Assembly: GCA_037952775.1 (NCBI GenBank) | Contig: JBANAY010000004.1 | Coordinates: forward strand, 2,232,001-2,296,000 | Direction of reading: 5' to 3' | DNA from: Clonostachys chloroleuca | Lineage: Eukaryota; Ascomycota; Sordariomycetes; Hypocreales; Bionectriaceae | Length of the DNA stretch: 64,000 nucleotides | Shown: positions 10,093 to 19,828 of the stretch, one piece after another | Layout: each line of letters begins with the position of its first letter | Numbering within the stretch: position 1 is the stretch's first letter | Position numbers and translations under genes: made by a program | Notes under the pieces: generated by a model | What the model saw: only the letters and a program-made list of their open reading frames with translations | Database searches by the model: none | Told to the model about the DNA's origin: nothing

Positions 10093-10860
10093 CTCTTGTT
10101 ATTTCGGCTCAAGCTCGACTGAATATTGATGTGAAATTCGTGCAGAATTCTTTAAAGTGAAGCTTTCTGTTGTTCTGACTCCGATTGTTGATATGCTTGT
10201 TTGAACTAGCTTATAATGTTTAGTGCGAAGTTATTTAAATTGAATATACTTTGAATGATTCGTAGAGAATATTCTTACCTCAATGTAGGCACACTTTGAT
10301 TCAGGCCACAGAGAAGCTTGGAGGTTCAAGAAATAGATGGACTTTCGATATTATCCCCATTCTGAAGCAATCATCTAAAAACGTGCTCTTTTAATACCTT
10401 TCTGCTCTGGGGATATTCCCTTGTCCGTTTTCTGCTTCTCGCTTACAAGTGGGGACGTATTCATATAGAGATATGTTAAATGTCTCCTAATGGCTCTGCT
10501 TTCTGAGGAGATAGTTGATCCACGTGTTTGCCTAACTCCACCGAGTCAGTCGCTTATAGTGGATGTCTCGGCAAAAATGGAGACGCCCGTCAAGACTCAT
10601 ACTATCGTGTCGGAACTATGAACCGAGTTTGCTAACGCACTACCCCATGATTTCATGCATGTCCTAACTCCTGGAACTAATTGGCTGCTCATCACCTCCA
10701 CAAACATTCTTTCCCCGGATGGCTGCTGTTGGAGACCTCTATAAGATGCTGAGTCGGGACTTCGTTGACCAAGTTTCGATGCAACCCCAGACTCAAGGTC
10801 ACAACTCATTCTTCACAGAAACACCTCTCTCGATTCTTACCAATTGGTGATTTGAACATC
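10093..10860. other. Divergent intergenic region (nucleotidase / MFS)
   Basis: This holds both promoters of a divergent pair: the nucleotidase on the minus strand and the MFS transporter on the plus strand. Nothing else is recognised. Confidence 0.5.
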
Positions 10861-12653
10861 ATGGAAAAGTCTATCGAGTCCACCGAGGCCATACATGCCG
10901 AAATCCGCACCGATGCTGAAGTCGCAACGGCTTGGGAGCATTCCCTGACCCCTCGCCGTGCCTTCAAGGTTTACCGGAGTGCAGTTTGGTATGCCGCCAT
11001 TGTGTCCATCGCCCTGGTCATGGAGGGATTCGACACCAAGATAATGGGCTCTTTGTTCGCACAACCCGCCTTCCAGAAAGACTTTGGTTTCCAAGCATCC
11101 AACGGAACACATCAGATCTCAGCCCCTTGGCAGAGTGGGCTGAATGGAATGTCAGGTGTCTGCTCTATACTTGGAATGTTTCTGGGCGGTTACGTGACTG
11201 AAAGATTTGGCTTCCGGAAGACCATGTTGGCCACATTGATCTCAATGCCTCCCATCATCTTCATATACTTTTTCGCCCCAAATCTTGCTGTCATAGCCGT
11301 TGCGCATTGTTTTATGAGTAAGTGGGCTCCAATGCGAAATCTTGAAACCCAAGGCTGATGCCATTTAGCTCTACCTTTGGGAATTTTCCAAACTATTACT
11401 ACAGTATACGTTGCTGAGATTATGCCTACCGCCCTTCGTCCGTATCTTACCAGCTTCTATTCTCTTGTTTGGGTAAGTAATTGGCAGTAGTAACCGAGAT
11501 AAGAAAAAGAAGCTGACAATTTCAGGCCTTTGGCCAACTTTTGAACGCCGCTGTCTTCCGCGGCACTCTTAGCTTACCTAGTCCGTGGGCGTACCGCGTT
11601 CCCTTTGCTCTCCAGTAAGTCCCATGCAGTACTGGATGCAGAACACCATTTAATAAATAGAACAGGTGGTTCTGGCCCGTTGTTCTTATCTTTGGGGTAT
11701 ATTTTATGCCAGAATCTCCCTGGTGGCTCGTCCGTCAGAACCGCCTAGACGAGGCAGAAGTCATCATATCACGCTTGACCTCCCCCAGGAACTAGATATC
11801 GACACTAAGAAAATCGTCTCTTTGATGGTGTTTACCACGAGCCATGAACGAGACATGGAATCCAGGACCAATTACCTGGCGTGCTTCAAAGGTGTCAACC
11901 TCGGCAGAACGATCATCGTAATGGGTGTCTACATCATGCAAGTTGTCACCGGCGCGCCCTTGCGAGCATACATGACCTACTTCTTCCAGCAGGCCGGTCT
12001 GCCTACAGATCAATCTTTCAACATGTCCATCGTCGCGTTGGTGGTTTCAGTTCTTGGAGTATTCGGCGCGGTGAGTATCCCAAGCCACACTACGGAGGGG
12101 ATGTAGACTGACCTTGCCATTTCAGTGGGTGGTGATGACCTTCGCCGGGCGGAGAACAATGTATCTCTGGGGAAACCTCATCTCAATTGCACTCTTCACA
12201 GCTATCGGCGGCATGGGCATCTCACTCCGACAGGCGCCCTCATCGGCATTATCGTGGGCTATCGGGTCGCTCCTCGCCATCGATGGCTTCGTCGCGAACT
12301 GCCTCGTCCTGCCGATCACTTTTGTTTTAGTTTCAGAGATCCCCTCGTCCCTCCTTCGCAGCAAATCCGTCGTCATCGCGCGCAACACATACACTGCCGT
12401 CAACATCGTTGCTGGCGTCATCACGCCGTACATGCTCAACCCCACCGCTTGGGGCTGGGGCGCGCTGACTGGTTTCTTTTGGGCTGGGCTGTGCGTTCTC
12501 GGATTCCTGTTCACGTTTCTCATGGTCCCGGAGTCCAAAGGAAGAACGATCGCGGAAATGGATATCCTCTTTGAGAAGAAAGTCCCGGTTCGGAGGTTTA
12601 AGGAAACCAAGGTTGACCTTGCTGATGCGGATGAGATCCCAGAGCGTCCGTAG
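10861..12653 (+). CDS. MFS sugar transporter, alpha-glucoside/maltose type, frameshifted in this sequence
   Basis: Five exons are 10861-11317, 11369-11472, 11526-11614, 11666-12070 and 12126-12653, with clear GTAAGT/GTGAGT donors. The protein (about 527 residues) has 12 predicted membrane spans, MEGFDTKIMGSLFAQPAF in the first, GGYVTERFGFRKTML (loop 2-3 motif), PESPWWLVRQNRLDEAE after span 6 and PESKGRTIAEMD after span 12. This is the sugar-porter layout of fungal alpha-glucoside permeases, so uptake of maltose-like sugars at the plasma membrane is likely. In exon 4 the frame breaks at a C5 run (11782-11786), between SRLTS and QELDIDTKK. One extra C restores the frame, and without it a TAG follows at once. 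No intron can explain this. It is either a recent null allele or a sequencing error. Confidence 0.85.
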
Positions 12654-12910
12654 ACCGTCATCATATTCACGGCGCAGAGGAATTCATTAAGGGTATATGT
12701 CCCCTTGGTAGGAGGGAATTGGGCCGAGTTGCGGATGGGTTCATAACGGGAGGCTAGGAAACCTATAAAGACAATTCATAGCATCAAAATGCGAAGCACT
12801 ACGCTTCTGAAACGACCACCTATGGTCTAGTAACGCAAAATCTCCTTGATAATATTCAGTGGTTACTCATGGAATCTTGCTTGTCACCTGTCCCACCCTT
12901 ACACGGCTAT

Positions 12911-13213
12911 TCAATAGGAGTGGCAAGCCAGCGCTCTCTGTACGGCGCCCAGCTCTTCAATCGTCTCCGATAAATTTGATTCGCATTCTCCCAAAAGCTC
13001 TCTGAGATTCCGATCTCGCTCACTCCAGTTCGAGAGAAATGCTTGGCCCTCTGGGCTCACCCTCCAGTCCTCGGGTTTAGAATCCCACGTGCGATGAAAT
13101 TCCCTTTCATTCTGACCTCTGATCGTCCTCAGGTGTCCAATCATCATTATGAGATCGGCACTCCTCTCCTCCAGGAATTTCTTGTGTGCCACAAGTTTCC
13201 CAAGTGTGCTCAT
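12911..13213 (-). CDS. Small coiled-coil hypothetical protein
   Basis: A single 100-codon frame starts at ATG 13213 (MSTLGKLVAHKKFLEERS) and ends in TAG. The protein is charged and mostly helical, with heptad-like Leu/Ile spacing at both ends (FLEERSADLIMMIGHLRTI and RELLGECESNLSETIEELG), so a coiled coil is likely. The middle has three Trp in WDSKPEDW and SNWSERD. No signal peptide or membrane segment is seen. I do not recognise a family. It sits between the 3' ends of the MFS and aminopeptidase genes. Additional upstream exons cannot be excluded. Confidence 0.45.
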   Translation of the reverse strand: MSTLGKLVAHKKFLEERSADLIMMIGHLRTIRGQNEREFHRTWDSKPEDWRVSPEGQAFLSNWSERDRNLRELLGECESNLSETIEELGAVQRALACHSY

Positions 13214-13837
13214 TTCAGGATGTTTTGCTGCGTTGGTGTATTGAAGTAGTTTAAAGTGTAGATCTGATGCTTCGTAGGCGCTTTCTCGTCAGGTCGGGAC
13301 ACTCGAGCTAAATAGGATGAAAAGTTATTAATAAAGAGTTCAAGTTTCTGAAAATTTGTATTCATTGGGCTTAACTGCTTTTTTCCCGTCTCATTATCAC
13401 AGATTAACCTACTGTATGTGAAGTAATACCGTCTGGTGTATGACAAGTATGTTTCCATGGGTGTGATGGAAGGCTAGCCAAAGCCGAATCAACCACACTC
13501 AGAGATTGGGGCTGGGAACACTAATCCTCGCACCAGAATGACAAACAAAGAATTTCTATAGTCAGACTTCCCATTCTCATCATCTTCGGGACTTCATAGC
13601 GGGACATCTTTCTGCTGTTCTCATTCCAGGCTACTTGAACTGCCAGGTACTCCCCATTTCTGAACCCAGTTCAATCGTATCTCTCCGCATTGTATGTTTG
13701 ATTTTTCTACATCATTCTCAATGGCATATCATCAATTTAAGTGATCCAGTAATGGGCATTGAAAGAATATCAACTACTAACTAACAGCTATTGATGTTTC
13801 CTGCTTGAGAATCATACAGTACATGATGTACACGCAA
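13214..13837. other. Intergenic region
   Basis: AT-rich DNA between the small coiled-coil gene and the 3' end of the aminopeptidase gene. No feature is seen apart from likely 3' UTR. Confidence 0.5.
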
Positions 13838-15542
13838 TTACAGAACAGTAGGAAACTTGTACGGGTACTTGTGTGCAGGCTTGGCCTTGGTTCCCTCTCC
13901 CACTGATCGCTTTGCCGTAGTGTTTCTCTCGGGGAAGCCCTCGAATCCACTAGCGCCATAGTAAGCAACGGCATGGGCAATGCCCTTGGACATGATGCCG
14001 AAGCAGGTTTTATTCAAATTGTTAACGTCATCCTGGGCAGTGTGGTAGTTGGGATCAAGGATAGCGCCAAGGGTGCCGCCAAACTTGTCAACCCACTCCT
14101 GAGTCTTAGGCTCGTCTGCTCCGGCATCCAAACCACCGCATGGGACACCGGCATCCAAGAAGGGACCGTAATCACTGCGTCCATTAAATTCAGTAGCGGT
14201 GTGGTTGAGACCGTTGGACTCGTAGTAGTCCTCAAAGAAGTGCTCTGCTTCGGCAGAACCAGCAGGGCCGGCCTCACCAAATTCACTACCATCACCATCG
14301 TAATGGCCTAGGATGTAGTTTGGGGATGCAATCATGTCAAAGTTGAGGTAGAGGCGAATCTTCAGGAGCTCCTCATTGGAGAGGGTCTCCACGTAGTAGG
14401 TCGATCCAAGAAGTCCGGACTCTTCAGCGGTCCACCAGCCAAACTTGATTTGAGCCTTGGTGCTGTACTTGGCTAGCTGAATAGCGGTCTCTAGCAGACC
14501 AATAGTTCCGCTACCATCGTCGTTGATGCCTGGACCCTCGGCCACGCTGTCGCTGTGTGCACCAAGAAACAGGACATTGTCAGGGCTTCCGTACTTGGAC
14601 GTGGCAATCACGTTGTCGCTAGCCCAACTATTAGCAAAGAAAATTACTGCCAGTGGAGGAATGATGTGAAGTACCTTTGAACGAGCTCAATAACGGTGGC
14701 GATTTCCAGCGAGGTGGTGAGAGTGGTGTTGCTGCTCAATGAGACGAGAGCCTCACCATCTGCCTGAGAGATACCACCGCCAGGGACAGCGTTGTCGAGA
14801 ACTTCACCATAGGTTCCAGAAACAACGCCTGCATCTTCGTTGTTCCAGAAGATGACACCGACAGCACCTGCGCTCTTGGCATTCTGTGACTTGAGGGCAA
14901 AGGTGCATGACCCACGGTGAACCAGGGCAACACTGCCTGATACTGTAGATGGGAAGTCGGCCTATTATTGCGTTAGCTTCAACTCAAGCCCATTGGCATA
15001 TGCTGGTTCCATTTCAGGCGCAGAAAAAGAACATGGGTTTACTCACAGCATCGCATCCAAGATTAGGGACAACGATCAAAGGGACATCTGTTGCGGTGAC
15101 ATTGGACGAGAACTCGACGACCTTAGCGTCATACACGGCTCCATTGACAGAAAAGGAGATCTCCCCATACTGCTGCGACAATCCCTCCCAAGGTTGAAGC
15201 TGGACATCGTAGTAGCCGCCCAGAGCGTTCAGCTGCTCAGAGATGTATTCCACAGTCAGGTCGTGGCCAGTTGACCCGGCGACCCGGTTGCGACCAGGAG
15301 TGGAGTACGCAATGGCCTGGAGTTTCTCGGCGTGCTTGTAGAGATTCTCAACGGTGATGGCATCTTGGAGAGCCTTCTGCAAACATTTCAGGAGTGTCAG
15401 ATCAAATCAATTGGGCTCAATCACGCCGGAAAGAGGCACTCACGTCCTTGACCAGCGGCTTGGTGTGGTTGGTGGGCTGGGCTGCAGCAAGCTGGGGGAG
15501 AGCCAGCAAAGCTGATCCCAGGGCCCATTTCATCATATTCAT
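13838..15542 (-). CDS. lap2: Secreted M28 aminopeptidase (leucine aminopeptidase 2 type)
   Basis: Four exons on the minus strand (15542-15444, 15376-15047, 14961-14675, 14618-13838) give 498 residues with all phases consistent. Residues 1-21 form a signal peptide (WALGSALLALPQLAAA). A PA (protease-associated) domain follows in the first half (GSVALVHRGSCTFALKSQNA, VGVIFWNNED). The M28 zinc-peptidase core shows LGAHSDSVAEGPGINDDGSG (His and bridging Asp), WTAEESGLLGS (catalytic Glu and ligand Glu), LNFDMIASPNY (Asp) and YHTAQDDVNNL (His). Several NxT/S glycosylation sites are present. The enzyme removes N-terminal residues, often Leu, from peptides outside the cell or in the vacuole. Length fits the Lap2/aminopeptidase Y family (about 490-500). 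All catalytic residues are present. Confidence 0.95.
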
Positions 15543-16694
15543 GTTTGCGAAAAATATGACAGATGGAGGAGAGTTGAGAATTCTGGTGGACGAAAAGGCC
15601 ACGGGCGTTTATTGATTCCCAAGGGAGGACTTGCCCAGGAGCCTGCAGAGGAAGGGAAGCAGGCAGGATCCAGCGGCCATCCCTTCTTAAATATCAATCC
15701 GCCGCTCACGAATTTGCAGGCAAGACGCGTCCGCAGCTGCATCGAGCAGGCAAGGATCGCATGACGCCACATCGGCTCTAAGAACCAATTTCAGATTGGC
15801 TTACTTGCGGGCGATAGAGTCTCAAACCCCATGGGTCTTGTATAACTTGGTCGATCAGCTATTACACGACTGGTTGGGAAGCTCAAGCTTATCACCAACT
15901 CAAGGAAGTGCCGGACATCCGTACCTGATGTCTCACCTTCCAGTTCGGGTAGCGATCTTTTGAATTAAGGTCCGTCCCTCAGTCGGGACCAGGGTCTTAT
16001 TCAAGGTTGAAATGCCGAAACATGCATATTTTCTTATCGCGCAAAGAGGAGCTCAGGTTTGCAATCGCCCCGGTCGTTCAACCCAGTGCAGCGCAAGGTT
16101 GCTATCTTACTTCATCTGCCGATGCGCTGCGATGGGTCTAGCTGAGAGCTCATATGCTGGCACGGAAGCAGAAGAAGGATATGGAAAATTCCGTTCGTAT
16201 GTAATATCTGATACCAATAACAAAGCACCAATGGCCACCTTGGTGCAACTCCTCTCTACAATGAGCTTTGCATTGGTCTCCTCCACAGGGCCCAGGTCAT
16301 TTCCTCAAGAGGCGGCCTCCCAAAACCGCATCGGTTATTTGAGCCGGGGCTGTAGCTCCTTGAGACTGCTTTGGAGTTGTGCCATGGTCGTGCACGCTGA
16401 AGTACTCCAGCTTCGATCAAGGCAAGGTCTGGTTGCACAAGCAATTCCGACGCACATCAGTTTCCAACCAAAACAATCTATTGCTGGCCTTTGCCGGAAG
16501 CATATCGACCTCGCACGTCTCTGTTTTTCTCGCCAGGTCTCTCGCCAGGTCTATCGTCCGAGGTGATCAGTACCAAGTCAATCCCCGTGTCGTCTTATTG
16601 CCACCCAGATTCACCTTGTTGCCACTCGCAATGACCATCAAGCATGTTTGGCATGGGTACTACACCCAAGGTGAACATTAACCACACTCAAGGC
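15543..16694. other. Aminopeptidase promoter and intergenic region
   Basis: This lies upstream of the aminopeptidase gene and downstream of the minus-strand MDR gene. A long plus-strand open frame (16012-16566) has no domain and unnatural composition. GATA cores such as TTATCA near 15889 are present, as expected for nitrogen-regulated protease promoters, but they are too common to be strong evidence. Confidence 0.4.
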
Positions 16695-17852
16695 TCAGCT
16701 CCATCTGCACGAGGGCGAGAAAGTCGCAACGGCAGCCTCCATGTCGTCATCTAACCCCAACATCTCTCGGTATGGGTGACTATTCTGAAAAGTGGACAAT
16801 AATCTTCCCCCCTTCGCTCCAGACTTCAGCTTTGAATAAGCCTCCGGGACCTTCTCAAAGGCAAATTCGCTATCTATCGGTATGTGGATTTTCCCTCCAG
16901 CCATCCACTCAAGAATGCGCTCCGAATCTTCTCGGCTTGTTTTCATGCCCATAAACGTCCACTTGGAGCGGGCGCCGCCTAGGAATCTTGGTCGGAGGTT
17001 GATATTGAAGAAATGCCTGGCGCTGTCGACTGCGAAGTCAGCACCAATCTGTACATATGTCCCTTCGCTTCGCAAGTATACGTCTGCCGCTTTGAACAAA
17101 GGCCACGGGTTGGAATTGTTGTCCACGACGAGGTCAAATGCCTTGGAGCTATCCTCCAGCACCATCCGCTTCAATACCTCCTCAGCAGGCTCCTTCCGAT
17201 AGTCGATCACCTCGTCGGCTCCGAGGCTCTTGCAGAGTTCTACATTAGAGGCAGAACAGGTCGTGACGACATGCCACCCAAAGATCTTGGCCAGCTGAAT
17301 CTGGAACACACCTGTTCCGCCGGAGCCACCATTGATGAAGACCCGAGGTGTGTGCCCATGCTTTTTCGGTTGCCCATCTTTATCGAGCATGTATGGGGCG
17401 AGGGCCTGATACCCCGTCACGCCACAGGTCCCGACAGTAACAGCCTGCGTCGTAGACACACCATCTGGAATAACGGCACATTGTCCCGGCGGGAGCAAGA
17501 CGTATTCCGCGAATACACCGTCCGGCTGCATTTCGTTCTTCCGGAATTGCACCATCATCCCTTTGCTGAGAGATGGCTCGTAGGTTTCTATGACGCGCCC
17601 AATGCCGTCGCATCCAGGGATGGCTGGGAGGCGATGGATGCAAGAGCCTAATACTGGTATTTCCGAGGCTTTGATATCAATGGGATTGAGACTAGCAGCG
17701 ACCATCTTGACCAACGTCGATTTTGTTGGCTTTGGGTCGGGAATTTCCATGGTTTCTAGCCGCATGTTCTTCTCCGCACCTCCTGCGACGCTGTGAAACC
17801 GCCAAACCTTCATGGTATCGGGGAGATCGCTCGAGGGTGACGAGTGAGCCAT
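16695..17852 (-). CDS. MDR-family zinc-less quinone oxidoreductase-like protein
   Basis: A single-exon 385-residue protein starts at ATG 17852. A second in-frame ATG at residue 14 (MKVWRFHSV) is where the family homology begins, so the true start may be there. The GroES-like N-terminal domain contains ASLNPIDIKASE and PAIPGCDGIGRV. The Rossmann domain has FINGGSGGTGVFQIQLAKIF and ADEVIDYRKEP. The catalytic-zinc ligands of alcohol dehydrogenase are missing, which places it with NADPH:quinone reductase / RTN4IP1-like enzymes. The substrate is unknown, and such genes also act as trans-enoyl reductases. No biosynthetic partner is adjacent. Confidence 0.88.
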   Translation of the reverse strand: MAHSSPSSDLPDTMKVWRFHSVAGGAEKNMRLETMEIPDPKPTKSTLVKMVAASLNPIDIKASEIPVLGSCIHRLPAIPGCDGIGRVIETYEPSLSKGMMVQFRKNEMQPDGVFAEYVLLPPGQCAVIPDGVSTTQAVTVGTCGVTGYQALAPYMLDKDGQPKKHGHTPRVFINGGSGGTGVFQIQLAKIFGWHVVTTCSASNVELCKSLGADEVIDYRKEPAEEVLKRMVLEDSSKAFDLVVDNNSNPWPLFKAADVYLRSEGTYVQIGADFAVDSARHFFNINLRPRFLGGARSKWTFMGMKTSREDSERILEWMAGGKIHIPIDSEFAFEKVPEAYSKLKSGAKGGRLLSTFQNSHPYREMLGLDDDMEAAVATFSPSCRWS

Positions 17853-19828
17853 CTTGTAAAGTAATAATTAGAAGAGTATAAAGTATTATTTTTCATCGTC
17901 GTAAACTGGCTGGTTGGCGATATTTTATCTGGCATACTAATCTACATAGGATGCTGCATTCATCTACTGCCTGCTGAAGGATCCTATAAGTGGCTGAAAC
18001 TCCGCGGCGGAGTCCGCACGGAGACTTTTACTGACCACCGTAGACTTGAACCAGTTAAAAGGATTGCTTGCGGGGTTATATTCAGGCCGAACCATCCCCT
18101 GTTTACAAGTTGATAAGTTTTTAGGCTCTGAAAGCTGTTATGTGGTGCTTAGGCTCCGAAAGCTGTTACGTGGTGCAAGGATAAAAGGTGAGCAAGCTCA
18201 ATCACCATAAGCACTCCCGATTCTGCTTACGCTGTCTAGTTCTAGCGAGCAATATTTTGATCAATTCCACTTGTGCAAAAAAAAAAAAAAAAAGAGAGAT
18301 CAATGAGTTTCCATTCTCTTGAATCATATATAAGAATTCATTGATAGTCCTTGAACTTGCGAAGCTTCAATTTCCTACATCTTTCACCCGTTTGGCCTCC
18401 TTGTTAGGTGAGTTCGCACCAAGCGGCCATTTTCAACCGCGTGTGCTTCTGGCGCTCATGCATCGAACCCAGATACGCTCCCAGTACACGTTGGTTCCAG
18501 TTTATATAGTGTCATACATAGAATTTAGAATTTACCAAGTCAGGCACAGTCGAGATCCAATGACGACATCGATGGGGGTATCCACGCCCTCCAAAATGGC
18601 AGAATTCATGGATGCCCAGGCCCAAACGCAACTGGGCCTTTGTATTCCCGCTGTGGATAGACCTCATTGCTATGTGGTAACGAGGAATGAAACAGTGGCA
18701 GCAGGGCCGTACCGTAGACGCTCATGTGTGGCTGTGGTGCCACCGGCCCAAGCTCTTCGGTACATATAGCTTCAGTCAGGGGATGACAGAAAGGATGGTT
18801 GGGGTTACATGCTACCCCGCCGTGCTGCCTACAACGCCTCTTGGCGCAATGTAAAATTGGCATCGATGTGTTCCGTTGGATTGTTCCATCCAGTAAAGAG
18901 CCTCTTCCCCGCATCACGACACCCATTATAACGTAGCACTCTCCACTGGCCACGGGCAACTCGGGACTATGCACGTACTGTTTCGCTAAACGTATGAATG
19001 GTACGATTCGGAGAGCGTGCCATGCCGTGATAATAGCTCGTCTGTACTTATGCTTCACTTCACCAGGTGCCGCTCTGCTCCAGCTATCGAAGAACAAACC
19101 GATCAAGTAAGCAATCCGGGGTAGAGGAGGATGAAGGATTGATTGTCTAAGGACTCGTGGCTCCTCCCCCAGATTTTAGCGCCGCCAGTGCCGCCCATCG
19201 CTCGCCCCACGACGATCACTGCCCGCTAGCAGCCCTGAGCTCTTGGTGGGCCGTCCACTGTAAACGATGACTCGAGGCACCAAGACGCGGTTGCCGTGCG
19301 CTGTGCTTCTTGGATCATATCCGCAACTGCCTGTGTCCAAGCCGACCAGGAAATCCGAATGGCCTGCCATGGAACCATCCTCAAGTCGGTCAGTCACTCG
19401 GTGGAGGAGAGCAACATGCGTACATGGTGCAGAAACAAGACCGAGACCCATGCAGACAGTCCATAATGGGCCGAGGACAGCCAGACTACCTAATCAAGCA
19501 TCAGATCAGTCACACTCGCCTGCTGCTGCTCCCTTGACATCAGACTCCCCGCCCTCCCACCTCCCATCCCCCTAGCGTAATGGAGGGCTCGGCCTCCTTC
19601 GGCTACGGCTGCCTCTTTTCCCCTCTCCCCTTCCTCCTCTTTCCCTCAACACCACGTTCTTGTTTGCTTGGTGCGTTTTAGTCGTTTGTGGCTTTTGTCG
19701 TCGCTGTGTGGGAGGTCTGCTGCTGCCGCTTGCTCAGCCCTGCCCTGCAAGACATCCGCACCGATATCGGTATCCGCACCGCAGCCAACTTTGCGACAAC
19801 ACGCGCTCATGAGTGCGCTCCCACTGCA
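17853..19828. other. Divergent intergenic region (MDR gene / transhydrogenase)
   Basis: About 2 kb without a supportable gene. It contains a 28-bp tandem duplication (18121-18176), a 17-nt A-run near 18279-18295, and a CT-rich stretch (about 19590-19660) typical of core promoters of strongly expressed fungal genes just upstream of the transhydrogenase. Confidence 0.5.
18121..18176. repeat. 28-bp tandem duplication
   Basis: Two adjacent copies (18121-18148 and 18149-18176) differ at two positions only, both C/T transitions at CpG sites: CTG versus CCG, and ATG versus ACG. Copy 1 carries TpG where copy 2 keeps CpG. Confidence 0.85.

Noticed and set aside
5047..12653. Possible biosynthetic gene cluster (Zn2Cys6 factor plus transporter plus oxidoreductase)
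   Set aside because: There is no polyketide synthase, peptide synthetase, terpene or prenyl enzyme. The genes look like unrelated primary-metabolism functions.
12122..12670. 182-codon minus-strand open frame
   Set aside because: Antisense of the last MFS exon, which encodes membrane spans and the PESKGR motif.
16012..16566. 184-codon plus-strand open frame
   Set aside because: No domain, odd Cys/Arg/Ser composition and no splice context. It lies in the aminopeptidase promoter side.
18606..19106. 166-codon minus-strand open frame
   Set aside because: No recognisable domain, low-complexity chance frame in GC-rich intergenic DNA, no ATG-plus-intron structure.
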